Source: Dyella nitratireducens (GTDB lineage Bacteria > Pseudomonadota > Gammaproteobacteria > Xanthomonadales > Rhodanobacteraceae). Taken from it: DNA of 64,000 nucleotides. A model generated the notes under the pieces. The model saw only the letters and a program-made list of their open reading frames with translations. It was not told the origin of the DNA and made no database searches. Of this stretch, positions 31,599-42,092 are shown in pieces. The translations under genes and the position numbers were made by a program. Position 1 is the first letter of the stretch. Every line of letters begins with the position of its first letter. The stretch lies in the NCBI RefSeq assembly GCF_014642835.1, contig NZ_BMJA01000001.1, forward strand, positions 186,001 to 250,000. Reading direction: 5' to 3'.

Positions 31599-34442
31599 GT
31601 GAGCACAAACCTGATCCGCGAGTTTTCCGAATCCTCGCAACTCGCAGGCGGCAACGCCGATTATGTCGAATCGTTGTATGACGCCTGGCTAGCCGATCCC
31701 GCATCGGTACCAGCCGAATGGAACACCTACTTCCAGACCTTCAAGGGCCGCGAATCGGGGGATGTCTCCCATACCGCGGCCATTGCGCGTATAGAGGCGG
31801 CGCAAAAGCAGCGCCCCGGTCTCGCCCCGGCAGCACCAGTCAGCGATGAGCACGCGCGCAAGCAGGCCGGCGTATTGCGCCTGCTGACGGCCTACCGCTC
31901 GCGCGGCCATCTCGCCGCCGATCTTGATCCGCTGGGCCTCACGTCCAAGATGCATGCGCCGGATCTGGACCTGCCCTTCCATGGCCTGTCCGACGCCGAC
32001 CTCGATACTGAATTCGATTGCGGCAACTTCGCCGGCGGCGGCCAGCGCATGAAGCTGCGCGAGTTGTATGCGCGCCTGAAGCGCGTGTACACCAGCACGA
32101 TCGGCGTGGAGTTCATGCACATCTCCGATCACGCGCAACGCAACTGGATCTACTCGCGCCTGGAACAAGCCAATGGCAATGCCGGCTTGGACAAAGCCGG
32201 CAAGCAGCGCCTGCTAGGCAGCCTCACCGCGGCCGAAGGCCTGGAGCGCTACCTGCACACCAAGTATGTCGGCCAGAAGCGCTTTTCGCTGGAAGGCGGC
32301 GACAGTCTGATCCCGATGGTGGATGACGTGGTGCAGGCCGCTGGCGACAACGGCATCCGCGACGTGGTCATCGGCATGGCCCACCGCGGCCGTTTGAACG
32401 TGCTGGTGAACATCCTCGGCAAGCCACCGAAGACCCTGTTCAACGAGTTCGAAGGCATCTTCGAACATCACGAGGACGATCCGGCCCACTCCGGCGACGT
32501 GAAGTACCACATGGGCTTCTCTGCCGACGTGCGTACACCCAAGGGCGGTGTGCACGTGGCGCTGGCATTCAACCCCTCGCATCTTGAAATCGTCAACCCG
32601 GTGGTGGCCGGTTCGGTGCATGCACGCCAGGTGCGCCGCAAAGATACCGAGCGCACCAAGTCGTTCGCCGTACTGATCCACGGCGACGCCGCGCTGGCCG
32701 GCCAGGGTGTGAACATGGAACTGTTCAACATGTCGCAGGCACGCGGCTTCAAGATCGGCGGCACGCTGCATATCGCGGTGAACAACCAGGTGGGCTTCAC
32801 CACCTCCAACCCGCAAGACGCGCGCTCCACACTGTACTGCACCGACGTGATCAAGATGATCAACAGCCCGGTGTTCCATGTGAACGGCGACGATCCGGAA
32901 GCGGTGATCCAAGTCACCCGCCTCGCCTACGAATTCCGCAAGACGTTCCGCAAGGACGTGATGATCGACCTGGTGTGCTACCGCCGCCACGGCCACAACG
33001 AAGCGGACGAACCGGCCGCCACCCAGCCGGTGATGTACCAGATCATCCGCAAGCGCCCCACCACGCGTGAGCTCTACGCGCAACAGCTGATGAAGGAAGG
33101 TGTGCTGGCCGACGGTGATGCGCAGAAGCTCGCCGAGGATTACCGCAACCGCCTCGAGGCGGGCGCGGCGATGACCGATCTGCACCCGTCGCTCACCAAG
33201 GACGTGGAAGTGGATTGGAGCCAGTTCATCGGCGGCAAGCTGTCCACGTCGTACACCTCCCATCTCGACAAGAAGAAACTGGTCGAGCTGGCCAATCGCA
33301 TTCTCTCCCTGCCGCAGGATCTGACGCTGCATGCACGCGTCAGCAAGATCTACGACGACCGCCGCAAGATGGCTGCCGGCGAACTACCGGGCGATTGGGG
33401 CTTTGCTGAAAACCTCGCCTACGCCACGCTGATCGACGAAGGCCACAACCTGCGCATGGTTGGCCAGGATGCGGGGCGCGGTACCTTCTTCCATCGTCAT
33501 GCGGTGCTGCATGACCAGAAGGATGGCCACACCTACCTGCCGCTGGCGTCGCTGCGTCCGGATGCGGACGTGGAAGTGATCGACTCGCTGCTCAGCGAAG
33601 AAGCGGTGATGGCCTTCGAATACGGCCACGCCACCACTGATCCGCACACGCTCAACATCTGGGAAGCACAGTTCGGCGACTTCGCCAACGGTGCGCAGGT
33701 GGTGATCGACCAGTTCATCAGCTCCGGCGAAGCGAAGTGGGATCGTCTGTGCGGCCTCGCGCTGTACCTGCCGCACGGTTATGAAGGCCAGGGTCCGGAG
33801 CACTCCTCCGCACGTCTGGAACGCTTCCTGCAGCTGTGCGCGCTGGACAACATGCAAGTGTGCGTGCCGACCACGCCGGCGCAGGATTTCCACATGATCC
33901 GCCGCCAGATGCTGCGCCCGACGCGCAAGCCGCTGATCGTGATGACGCCCAAGTCGCTGCTGCGCCACAAGCTCGCCGTATCCACGCTGGATGAACTGGC
34001 CAACGGTAGCTTCCAGCTCGTGATCGGCGAGCATCGCGACCTGCCGGCGAAGAAGGTCAAGCGCATGGTGCTGTGCGCCGGCAAGGTCTACTACGACCTG
34101 CTGGAAGACGCCGAGAAGCGTGGCGTTACCGATGTGGCGATCGTGCGTGTGGAACAGCTCTATCCGTTCCCGCGTCCGGAAGTCATGGCCGAGCTGGAGA
34201 AATATCCTTCCGTCAAGGAAGTGGTGTGGTGCCAGGAAGAGCCGATGAACCAAGGCGCCTGGTTCCAGATCCGCCATCACCTGCAAGCCTGCGTGGGAAC
34301 CAAGCAAAGCCTCTCCTACGCCGGTCGTGCGCGCTCGCCCGCGCCCGCCGCCGGCCACCTCAGCGATCACGTCGCCGAACAGGCTGCGCTGGTCGAACAG
34401 GCGCTGGTTGCCCCGGTCGGTTCCGATCACTCAGCAGAATAA
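31599..34442 (+). CDS. sucA: 2-Oxoglutarate dehydrogenase E1 component
   Basis: A 947-residue thiamine-diphosphate enzyme that decarboxylates 2-oxoglutarate and passes the succinyl group to SucB. The N-terminal docking helix is near 15-45 (ADYVESLYDAWLADPASVPAEW). The ThDP domains include AHRGRLNVLVNILGKPP and GDAALAGQGVNMELFNMSQ, and the transketolase-like region has GYEGQGPEHSSARLERFLQLC. Length is normal. The start is a GTG at 31599 with only a weak purine-rich site. It is first in the sucA-sucB-lpd operon, 21 bp before sucB. Confidence 0.97.
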   Translation: MSTNLIREFSESSQLAGGNADYVESLYDAWLADPASVPAEWNTYFQTFKGRESGDVSHTAAIARIEAAQKQRPGLAPAAPVSDEHARKQAGVLRLLTAYRSRGHLAADLDPLGLTSKMHAPDLDLPFHGLSDADLDTEFDCGNFAGGGQRMKLRELYARLKRVYTSTIGVEFMHISDHAQRNWIYSRLEQANGNAGLDKAGKQRLLGSLTAAEGLERYLHTKYVGQKRFSLEGGDSLIPMVDDVVQAAGDNGIRDVVIGMAHRGRLNVLVNILGKPPKTLFNEFEGIFEHHEDDPAHSGDVKYHMGFSADVRTPKGGVHVALAFNPSHLEIVNPVVAGSVHARQVRRKDTERTKSFAVLIHGDAALAGQGVNMELFNMSQARGFKIGGTLHIAVNNQVGFTTSNPQDARSTLYCTDVIKMINSPVFHVNGDDPEAVIQVTRLAYEFRKTFRKDVMIDLVCYRRHGHNEADEPAATQPVMYQIIRKRPTTRELYAQQLMKEGVLADGDAQKLAEDYRNRLEAGAAMTDLHPSLTKDVEVDWSQFIGGKLSTSYTSHLDKKKLVELANRILSLPQDLTLHARVSKIYDDRRKMAAGELPGDWGFAENLAYATLIDEGHNLRMVGQDAGRGTFFHRHAVLHDQKDGHTYLPLASLRPDADVEVIDSLLSEEAVMAFEYGHATTDPHTLNIWEAQFGDFANGAQVVIDQFISSGEAKWDRLCGLALYLPHGYEGQGPEHSSARLERFLQLCALDNMQVCVPTTPAQDFHMIRRQMLRPTRKPLIVMTPKSLLRHKLAVSTLDELANGSFQLVIGEHRDLPAKKVKRMVLCAGKVYYDLLEDAEKRGVTDVAIVRVEQLYPFPRPEVMAELEKYPSVKEVVWCQEEPMNQGAWFQIRHHLQACVGTKQSLSYAGRARSPAPAAGHLSDHVAEQAALVEQALVAPVGSDHSAE

Positions 34443-34463
34443 CTACCCAGGATTCCCTACATC

Positions 34464-35663
34464 ATGTCCACCGAAGTCAAAGTCCCCGTTCTGCCCGAGT
34501 CCGTTTCCGACGCCACCATCGCCACCTGGCACAAGAAGGCCGGCGATGCGGTGAAGCGCGATGAAAACCTGGTCGACCTGGAAACCGACAAGGTCGTGCT
34601 GGAAGTGCCGGCACCGGTTGATGGCGTGCTCAAGGAACTGAAGTTCCAAGAGGGCGACACGGTGACCAGTCAGCAAGTGATCGCGGTGATCGAAGAAGGC
34701 GCCGTGGCTGCTGCATCGGCTCCCGCGCCGGCCGCCGCCGCTCCTGCCCCGGCACCTGCCGCCGCAGCGCCGCAGGCTGCCGCCAAGGGTGCGGAAAACC
34801 TCTCCCCCGCCGGCCTGCGGGTCGCTACCGAAGAGAAGATCGACGTCTCCAAGGTCGCCGGCACCGGCCGCGATGGCCGCGTCACCAAGGAAGACCTGGT
34901 GAACTACGGCAAGGGTGACGCGCCTGCCGCGGCGGCTCCGGCCGTGGCGCCAACGCCTGGCTCTCGTCCGGAAGAACGCGTACCGATGACGCGCATCCGC
35001 GCTCGCATCGCCGAGCGTCTGATGCAGTCGAAGAACTCGATCGCGATGCTCACCTCGTTCAACGAAGTGAACCTCGCCGAAGTCACCAAGATGCGCAAGA
35101 CGCTGGGCGAACAGTTCGAAAAGGCCAACGGCGTGAAGCTCGGTTTCATGAGCTTCTTCGTGAAGGCCGCTGCCGAAGCGCTGAAGCGTCATCCGATCAT
35201 CAACGCATCGGTTGATGGCAACGACATCATCTATCACGGCTACCAGGACATCTCCATCGCCGTGGCCACCGACAAAGGTCTGGTGACGCCGGTGCTGCGC
35301 GACACGCAGAACATGAGCTTCGCCGATGTCGAGAAGGGCATCGCCAACTACGCCAAGAAAGCGCGCGAAGGCAAACTGGGCCTGGATGATCTGCAGGGCG
35401 GCACGTTCACCATCACCAACGGCGGTACCTTTGGCTCGCTGCTGTCGACGCCGATCGTCAACCCGCCGCAGAGCGCGATCCTGGGCATGCACACCATCAA
35501 AGAGCGTGCGATCGTCGAGAACGGCCAGGTGATTGCCGCGCCGATGATGTACCTGGCGATCTCGTATGACCACCGCATCATCGACGGCAAGGACGCAGTG
35601 CTGTTCCTGGTCGACATCAAGAACCAGCTCGAGAATCCGCAGCGCATGCTGCTGGGCATGTAA
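34464..35663 (+). CDS. sucB: Dihydrolipoyl succinyltransferase, 2-oxoglutarate dehydrogenase E2
   Basis: A 399-residue complex core. The lipoyl domain (1-76) has the lipoylated Lys43 in [11 protein letters not shown]. An Ala/Pro-rich linker follows (about 80-108), then the E3/E1-binding domain (about 110-150, [23 protein letters not shown]). The catalytic domain (about 170-399) has the active-site [13 protein letters not shown] near residue 370. A single lipoyl domain is the usual number for this subunit. It lies between sucA and lpd. Confidence 0.97.
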   Translation: MSTEVKVPVLPESVSDATIATWHKKAGDAVKRDENLVDLETDKVVLEVPAPVDGVLKELKFQEGDTVTSQQVIAVIEEGAVAAASAPAPAAAAPAPAPAAAAPQAAAKGAENLSPAGLRVATEEKIDVSKVAGTGRDGRVTKEDLVNYGKGDAPAAAAPAVAPTPGSRPEERVPMTRIRARIAERLMQSKNSIAMLTSFNEVNLAEVTKMRKTLGEQFEKANGVKLGFMSFFVKAAAEALKRHPIINASVDGNDIIYHGYQDISIAVATDKGLVTPVLRDTQNMSFADVEKGIANYAKKAREGKLGLDDLQGGTFTITNGGTFGSLLSTPIVNPPQSAILGMHTIKERAIVENGQVIAAPMMYLAISYDHRIIDGKDAVLFLVDIKNQLENPQRMLLGM

Positions 35664-35761
35664 TCGCCCGCCGGCCAGGGCGCACTCGCTGCAGCCCTGG
35701 CCGGCCCCCTCTTTCGAAATCCTCCACGCGCCGCCATATACGGCACGATTCCGCTCCCTAG

Positions 35762-37198
<1,437 letters not shown>

Positions 37199-37215
37199 GG
37201 CCCCGTGCCATGATC

Positions 37216-37255
37216 AACGACCCGCTCGTGGTGACATGAGCGGGTCGTTTTGTTT
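37216..37255 (+). terminator. Intrinsic terminator of the sucA-sucB-lpd operon
   Basis: AACGACCCGCTC (37216-37227) pairs perfectly with GAGCGGGTCGTT (37238-37249), with a 10-nt loop and TTGTTT after it. Confidence 0.92.
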
Positions 37256-37278
37256 GAACTATCTGGAATTCTCACCGC

Positions 37279-37306
37279 CGTCATTCCGGCCTTCGCTGGA
37301 ATGACG
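37279..37306. repeat. CGTCATTCC-type short inverted repeat
   Basis: CGTCATTCC (37279-37287) and GGAATGACG (37298-37306) with a 10-nt loop. A second, imperfect copy of the GTCATTCC/GGAATGA type is at 52551-52576. This resembles a dispersed intergenic repeat family seen in many proteobacteria. Confidence 0.65.
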
Positions 37307-37331
37307 AGCTCAAAGCGAGCCCATCGTCCCT

Positions 37332-37928
37332 ATGCCCCAACCCACCGCCCTCTGCGTCTACTGTGGCTCTCAAAGCGGCAACAACCCCGTCTATATAGAG
37401 ACTGCCCACGCCTTCGGCCTGGAACTGGCGCGTCGAGACATCACCCTCGTATATGGCGGCGGCAAGGTCGGCCTGATGGGTACGGTGGCCAACGCGGCGC
37501 TGAGCGGGGGCGGCAAGGTGATCGGAGTAATTCCGCGTCAACTCGTTGAGCGCGAAGTAGCGCATAAGGGCCTGACCGACTTGGTGGTGGTCGACACCAT
37601 GCATCAGCGCAAGACGCGGATGTACGAACTCTCCGATGCTTTCGTCGCCCTGCCCGGCGGCTTCGGCACCATGGACGAAATGTTCGAGATGCTTACCTGG
37701 GCGCAATTGGGCTTGCATCGTTATCCATGCGCGTTTCTGGATACGCAGGGCTACTACGGGCATTTGCGCAACATGATGAATCACATGGTCGCCGAAGGTT
37801 TCGTTGCCCAGGAGCGACGCGACAGCGTGTGGTTCGGTGATTCGACCAGCGAATTGTTCGCTTGGATGGATCAGTATCACGTCGACGCTGTGCCACGCGG
37901 TGTCGATGCATCCAGCATCAAGGCATGA
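37332..37928 (+). CDS. LOG-family nucleoside 5'-monophosphate phosphoribohydrolase
   Basis: A 198-residue Rossmann-like protein of the TIGR00730/LOG family. The nucleotide-loop signature PGGFGTMDEMFE is near residues 110-121, with the conserved MHQRK before it and YGGGKVGLMG near 38-47. Family members release the base from AMP, CMP or cytokinin nucleotides; which substrate applies is not clear from sequence. It lies between the suc operon terminator and a YhdH-type reductase gene 10 bp downstream, so those two may be co-transcribed. Confidence 0.9.
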   Translation: MPQPTALCVYCGSQSGNNPVYIETAHAFGLELARRDITLVYGGGKVGLMGTVANAALSGGGKVIGVIPRQLVEREVAHKGLTDLVVVDTMHQRKTRMYELSDAFVALPGGFGTMDEMFEMLTWAQLGLHRYPCAFLDTQGYYGHLRNMMNHMVAEGFVAQERRDSVWFGDSTSELFAWMDQYHVDAVPRGVDASSIKA

Positions 37929-37938
37929 GAAACCGGCC

Positions 37939-38934
37939 ATGACGACATTCCAAGCCTTTCGCATTCACAACGACGCAAGCGGCTATCGCGGCGGCATCGA
38001 AACCATGCAGACCGATGCACTGAGCCCTGGCGAGGTGCTGGTGAAAGTGGCCTACTCGTCGGTGAATTACAAAGACGCGTTGGCCGGTACCGGCAAAGGC
38101 AAGATTCTTCGCCAGTATCCGCTCAACGGCGGCATTGATGCGGCCGGCGTGGTGGTTGCTTCCACCGACGCGCACTTCAAAGAAGGCGATAAAGTGCTAT
38201 GCACTGGCAGTAGCCTTTCCGAAACGCGCGACGGCGGTTACGGCGAATACATCCGCCTGCCTTCGCAATGGGCGATTCCGTTGCCCGATGCATTGAACCT
38301 GCGCGAAAGCATGATCCTGGGAACAGCCGGCTTTACGGCTGCGCTGTCACTGTTACGCATGCAGGACAACGGCCAGACGCCCGCGCTCGGCCCTATCGCC
38401 GTGAGCGGCGCTAGTGGTGGCGTGGGCATGCTGGCCATCGACATCTTCACCCGCGCCGGCTATGACGTGCACGCCATCAGCGGCAAGGCCGCACACTTCG
38501 ATTTTTTACGCAGCCTCGGCGCGACTGAATGCATTGATCGACATCAACTGGCCTTTAGCGGCAAACCGATGGATTCAGCACGCTTTGGCGGCGCGCTGGA
38601 CAACGTCGGCGGCGCGATGCTTGCCGGCCTGCTGCCGCTGATCGTGCCCTACGGCAACGTCGCCATCTGCGGCAATGCTGGCGGCATCGGCCTGGAAAGC
38701 ACGGTGATGCCGTTCATCATTCGCGGTGTCAGCCTGCTTGGCATCGCCTCGGCCGGCATTGCCCGCGATATTCGCGAGCAGGTATGGCACCATCTGGCCA
38801 GCGACTGGAAACCGCGCCATCTCGACCGTATCGTCACTCGGGAAATCGCGCTGGAGCAGCTTCCGGAAGTCTTTGAGCGGATGCTGGCAGGCGAATCCTT
38901 TGGCCGTACCATTGTGCGCGTGGGTCACGTTTGA
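37939..38934 (+). CDS. YhdH/AcuI-type NADPH-dependent acryloyl-CoA/quinone oxidoreductase
   Basis: A 331-residue zinc-free medium-chain dehydrogenase. The N-terminal GroES-like domain has VAYSSVNYKDALAGTGKGK near 38-56. The Rossmann segment GPIAVSGASGGVGMLAIDI is near 148-166. The family start MTTFQAFRIHND places the ATG at 37939, 45 codons inside the open frame. YhdH-type enzymes reduce acryloyl-CoA, protecting against the reactive intermediate, though some annotations call them quinone reductases. Confidence 0.9.
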   Translation: MTTFQAFRIHNDASGYRGGIETMQTDALSPGEVLVKVAYSSVNYKDALAGTGKGKILRQYPLNGGIDAAGVVVASTDAHFKEGDKVLCTGSSLSETRDGGYGEYIRLPSQWAIPLPDALNLRESMILGTAGFTAALSLLRMQDNGQTPALGPIAVSGASGGVGMLAIDIFTRAGYDVHAISGKAAHFDFLRSLGATECIDRHQLAFSGKPMDSARFGGALDNVGGAMLAGLLPLIVPYGNVAICGNAGGIGLESTVMPFIIRGVSLLGIASAGIARDIREQVWHHLASDWKPRHLDRIVTREIALEQLPEVFERMLAGESFGRTIVRVGHV

Positions 38935-39004
38935 CACAGGCTATGCTTGGAAGCGTCGCCACGGCGACTTAGAATTAACGAAACGACTAGGGGATTCCCA
39001 CCTT

Positions 39005-39370
39005 ATGGCACGCATTCTGATCGTCGACGATTCGCCGTCGCAGCTCCTCGGTATCAAGCGCATCGTCGAGAAGCTCGGCCATGAAACGCTGACTGCCGAA
39101 GACGGTGCTGCGGGTGTCGCCGTCGCGAAACAGGAAAAGCCGGCACTCATTTTGATGGACGTGGTCATGCCGAACCTCAATGGTTTCCAAGCGACGCGCA
39201 CCATCAGCAAGGATCCGGAAACCGCACATATTCCGATCGTGCTGGTCACCACCAAGGATCAGGAAACCGACAAGGTGTGGGGCATGCGCCAAGGCGCGAA
39301 AGCCTATGTCACCAAGCCGATCAAGGAAGAGGAACTGGTGAAAGTACTGAAAGAACTGCTCCCGGCCTGA
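39005..39370 (+). CDS. pilH: PilH-like single-domain response regulator
   Basis: A 121-residue CheY-type receiver with no output domain. The acidic pocket is Asp8-Asp9 and the phosphoacceptor Asp52 is in LILMDVVMPNLNG. The conserved Thr lies in VLVTTKDQETDKVWG and Lys in YVTKPIKEEE. The DKVWGMRQGAKAYVTKPI segment is characteristic of PilH, which modulates type IV pilus retraction with PilG. The upstream open frame is non-coding. No other pil gene is next to it. It ends in a shared bidirectional terminator. Confidence 0.85.
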   Translation: MARILIVDDSPSQLLGIKRIVEKLGHETLTAEDGAAGVAVAKQEKPALILMDVVMPNLNGFQATRTISKDPETAHIPIVLVTTKDQETDKVWGMRQGAKAYVTKPIKEEELVKVLKELLPA

Positions 39371-39391
39371 TGATCGAATCGAGCCGAAAGA

Positions 39392-39423
39392 AAACGGCGC
39401 CACATGGGCGCCGTTTTTGTTTC
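39392..39423. terminator. Bidirectional terminator between pilH and cbpA
   Basis: AAACGGCGCC (39392-39401) and GGCGCCGTTT (39407-39416) with a 5-nt loop. A T-run follows on the plus strand, and A residues on the other side give T residues on the minus strand. Confidence 0.9.
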
Positions 39424-39439
39424 TGTACCGCGGGCACAT

Positions 39440-40339
39440 TCATTGCCGCGGATCGTAATGCGCAAATTGCGCCTGCAGCGTTTCATAAGCCTTGCGCTGC
39501 GCGTCGCTCTCCGCCAGTGGCACCCTGATCGACACCTCCACCAGCTGATCGCCCGGCGTTTGCCCCGGCAAGCCGCGTCCTTTCAGGCGCAGCTTGCGGC
39601 CCGACTGCGTGCCGGCGGGAATACGCAGGTCCACCGTGCCAGCCAGCGTCGGCACCGGCACCGTCGCGCCCAGTGCTGCCTCCCAGGGGCTGACCGGCAG
39701 CACATACAGCACATTGCGGCCGTCCAGCTTGAAACGCGCATCGTCGCGAATGCCTACCTCCAGCATCAGATCGCCGCTCGGGCCGCCACCCGCTCCAGGG
39801 TGCCCCTGGCCGCTGAGGCGGATCACCTGCCCCGGCTGAATGCCGGTCGGGATCTTCACTTCCAATACGCGTTCTTGGCCGGTGCCGTCATCCAGGTTCA
39901 GGCGCGTGCGGCCACCGCTGAAGGCCGTCTGCAAGTCGATCTGTACCTGCGCACGGATATCGCGGCCACGACGCGAGCGCGGCGCATGGCGACCGCCTCC
40001 GGCGGCGCGGCCGAACAAGCTCTCGAAGAAATCGCTGAAGTCACCGTCGCCAGCTTCACCAAAATCGAAGCCCTGGCCCTGCCCCCAGTTCGGCGGCGGA
40101 CGGAACTGCTCACCCGGACGGTATCCGCCTGCGCGCAGCTGATCGTAGGCGCGGCGCTTTTCGGCGTCGCGGAGCACTTCGTTGGCTTCGTTGACCGCCT
40201 TGAATTTGTCCTCCGCGCCGGCTTCCTTGTTCTTGTCCGGATGATATTTGCGCGCAAGCTTGCGATAAGCCGCCTTGATGTCAGCCTCGCTGGCGTCAGG
40301 CTTGACGCCCAGAACGTCGTAATAGTCTTTGAATTCCAC
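39440..40339 (-). CDS. cbpA: CbpA-like DnaJ co-chaperone (type II Hsp40)
   Basis: A 299-residue J-domain protein. The J domain (1-70) has the DnaK-stimulating YHPDKN near 32-37. A Gly/Phe-rich linker (about 75-125, [19 protein letters not shown]) follows, then two beta-sandwich substrate-binding domains with no zinc finger. The earlier in-frame GTG (40345) overlaps the GAGGAG site, so the GTG at 40339, six bases downstream, is the likely start; this gives [12 protein letters not shown] like E. coli CbpA. It is the second gene behind hsp20, after a hairpin. Confidence 0.9.
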   Translation of the reverse strand: MEFKDYYDVLGVKPDASEADIKAAYRKLARKYHPDKNKEAGAEDKFKAVNEANEVLRDAEKRRAYDQLRAGGYRPGEQFRPPPNWGQGQGFDFGEAGDGDFSDFFESLFGRAAGGGRHAPRSRRGRDIRAQVQIDLQTAFSGGRTRLNLDDGTGQERVLEVKIPTGIQPGQVIRLSGQGHPGAGGGPSGDLMLEVGIRDDARFKLDGRNVLYVLPVSPWEAALGATVPVPTLAGTVDLRIPAGTQSGRKLRLKGRGLPGQTPGDQLVEVSIRVPLAESDAQRKAYETLQAQFAHYDPRQ

Positions 40340-40419
40340 TGCCACTCCTCAAACAAGATGGATCGAGCAGCACAGGTCATAGCTGCTCGATGCTCATGTC
40401 CGCCCCAACACAAACAGCC

Positions 40420-40443
40420 CGCCGCGGATCATGGTCCGCGGCG
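40420..40443 (-). terminator. Hairpin between hsp20 and cbpA
   Basis: CGCCGCGGA (40420-40428) and TCCGCGGCG (40435-40443) form a perfect 9-bp stem with a 6-nt loop. On the minus strand it is followed by GGCTGTTTGTGTT, a loose T-rich tail. It may be a partial terminator that lowers cbpA relative to hsp20. Confidence 0.55.
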
Positions 40444-40474
40444 AGCCGTGTACGCAACATCGAGCGACGCGCGC

Positions 40475-40921
40475 TTACTGCGTATTGATAGTAATGCGGC
40501 GCGGCGCTTTTTCTGCTTTCTTCGGAATCACGATTTCCAGCACACCGTGTTTGCCAGCGGCGCTGATGTTGTCGGCATCGGCGCTATCGGGCAAGGCAAA
40601 ACGGCGGTGGAAGCGGCCGTGCGCTCGCTCAACGCGTGTGAAGCGGCCGCTCTGTTCCTGTTTCTCAACCGCGCGCTCGCCCTTGATGGTGAGAACGCCC
40701 TTTTCCATGCTCACTTCGATGTTGGCCAGATCCACGCCGGGCACATCGGCAAAGATCACGAAGCGCTGATCCTCTTCCTTGATGTCCACGCGCGGTGCCC
40801 ATTGACTGGTGACGACGCTGGAATTGTCGCTTTCTTCGTTCTGGAAAAAGCGCTCAAAAGCTTGGCGGAAATCGGCCGGAAACGTGCCAGTGCTCCAGAA
40901 GGTATGTCGGCTGGGATGCAT
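40475..40921 (-). CDS. Small heat-shock protein (Hsp20/alpha-crystallin family)
   Basis: A 148-residue ATP-independent holdase. The alpha-crystallin domain (about 40-140) contains VDIKEEDQRFVIFADVPGVD and GRFHRRFALPDSADADNISA. The A-x-x-x-G-V-L motif (AAGKHGVLEIVIPK) comes near the end. The C-terminal tail has ITINTQ, an IxI-type anchor for oligomers. GAGGA seven bases before the ATG sets the start. A sigma-32-like promoter lies about 45 bp upstream and cbpA follows, so this is a heat-shock pair. Confidence 0.93.
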   Translation of the reverse strand: MHPSRHTFWSTGTFPADFRQAFERFFQNEESDNSSVVTSQWAPRVDIKEEDQRFVIFADVPGVDLANIEVSMEKGVLTIKGERAVEKQEQSGRFTRVERAHGRFHRRFALPDSADADNISAAGKHGVLEIVIPKKAEKAPRRITINTQ

Positions 40922-40967
40922 GCTGTAATCCTCAAAATGGTTGCGGTGCGTTCACCGCTTGACAGCC

Positions 40968-40996
40968 ACATAGGTTCCTCATCGAAGCGTTTCAAG
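40968..40996 (-). promoter_or_regulatory. Sigma-32-type heat-shock promoter of hsp20
   Basis: On the minus strand a perfect CTTGAAA (40990-40996) is followed after about 15 bases by CCTATGT (40968-40974), close to the heat-shock consensus CTTGAAA/CCCCATNT. The short leader contains a GCGGTG-AACG-CACCGC stem just before the ribosome-binding site. Confidence 0.78.
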
Positions 40997-41059
40997 GCGA
41001 CAGGCAAGCAGCCCCGGCGATACCATGTTGAGCGTTGCCACGCCTTCAGCGATATCTCT

Positions 41060-41548
41060 ATGACCATCCAGATTGGACAAGCCTTACCGGACCTGCCGAT
41101 CGCCGTGATCAACGGCGAAGCCGACATCCAGCGCACCACCACCGCGCCCCTCTTTGCTGAACGCAACGTCGTGCTGTTTGCAGTACCGGGTGCCTTCACG
41201 CCCACCTGCTCGGAACGCCACATGCCCGGTTACGTCAGGCATTTCGACGCGTTCAAAGCGCGCGGTACAGAGGTGTATTGCCTGGCAGTAAACGATGCCT
41301 ACGTGATGAAAGCCTGGGCGCTATCACAGCACGTGCCCGCCGGACTCAAGCTGTTGGCTGACGGCAATGGCGCATTCACCAAGGCGCTGGGACTGGAAAT
41401 GGATGGCAGCGCCTACGGAATGGGGATGCGGTCACGCCGTTTTGCGCTGTATGCGGAAAATGGTGTCGTGAAATCCCTCCATGTCGAGAGCCCTGGCGAG
41501 CTACGCGTGAGTACGGCCGAAGCGATGCTCGACACTCTGTCTCAATAA
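41060..41548 (+). CDS. Peroxiredoxin, Prx5/hybrid type
   Basis: A 162-residue thiol peroxidase with the peroxidatic Cys50 in PGAFTPTCSERH, the Prx5-specific active-site sequence. It also has NDAYVMKAWA near 77-86 and a Prx5-type C-terminal half ending in STAEAMLDTLSQ. No fused glutaredoxin domain is present, so reduction is by a separate glutaredoxin or thioredoxin. It is divergent from hsp20, with the heat-shock promoter lying in the shared 138-bp gap. The long open frame upstream is an artefact of high GC. Confidence 0.93.
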   Translation: MTIQIGQALPDLPIAVINGEADIQRTTTAPLFAERNVVLFAVPGAFTPTCSERHMPGYVRHFDAFKARGTEVYCLAVNDAYVMKAWALSQHVPAGLKLLADGNGAFTKALGLEMDGSAYGMGMRSRRFALYAENGVVKSLHVESPGELRVSTAEAMLDTLSQ

Positions 41549-41705
41549 TTCCTACAAAACTACGAGTCTTAGATCACACAAGATAGAGGAAATCTCCTAC
41601 AGATTAGACGCCAGGGCGTCATAGTCGACCCGGTGGCTCGGCCATGCCCAGCCGGTTCGCGCATGGAGGCGTCATCGCGCCTGCCGGGCGTGCAGGAGAT
41701 TCGTC

Positions 41706-42014
41706 ATGAAATACCTCAAGGCGGGCGTGCCGCTTTTGGTGGCATGCGTTTTGTCATCGGTAGGATACGCGGCTTCTACGGCACCACATACAACAAGGTC
41801 TGGTGCCAATGGCGTGATCACCTTTGTCGGGTCCATCACGCAGCCCACTTCCGTGCCTGTTGCTGCGGCAGTACCCGCTCAGGCCGATCCATCAACGACG
41901 ACGACCGTCGAGCCTTTGGCCCAGGCCCAACCCCGATTAGCTAGCGATCTGCTGGATTATTACGCGCAGTACGCAAAACCAGGCGCCAAGCTCGTCAGTG
42001 TGGCTTATCAATGA
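41706..42014 (+). CDS. Small exported protein with a fimbrial-like N-terminal motif
   Basis: A 102-residue protein with a clear signal peptide (residues 1-22, cleavage likely after YAA). The mature part starts near STAPHTTRSGANGVITFVGSITQPTS; the piece NGVITFVGSITQPT resembles the first strand of chaperone-usher pilins (GTVTFTGSIVEPTC), but here the Cys is replaced and the rest is only about 50 residues, so it is not a full pilin. The remainder is Ala/Pro/Thr-rich and ends AKLVSVAYQ. AGGAG seven bases before the ATG supports translation. Function unknown. Confidence 0.7.
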   Translation: MKYLKAGVPLLVACVLSSVGYAASTAPHTTRSGANGVITFVGSITQPTSVPVAAAVPAQADPSTTTTVEPLAQAQPRLASDLLDYYAQYAKPGAKLVSVAYQ

Positions 42015-42049
42015 CATCTCGCACCAAACAGCACCGCTCGTGTTGAAAC

Positions 42050-42080
42050 GAAAAAGCCCCGGGACAACCGAGGCTTTTTC
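42050..42080. terminator. Bidirectional terminator between the small exported protein gene and gyrA
   Basis: GAAAAAGCC (42050-42058) pairs with GGCTTTTTC (42072-42080) around an inner CGG/CCG stem. A and T runs flank it on both strands, so it can serve both convergent genes. Confidence 0.88.
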
Positions 42081-42092
42081 GTCATACCGAAC

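Noticed and set aside
39404-41059. Long plus-strand frame of more than 550 codons before the peroxiredoxin
   Set aside because: Lies antisense to cbpA and hsp20, both of which have clear family motifs; it is open only because of high GC codon structure.
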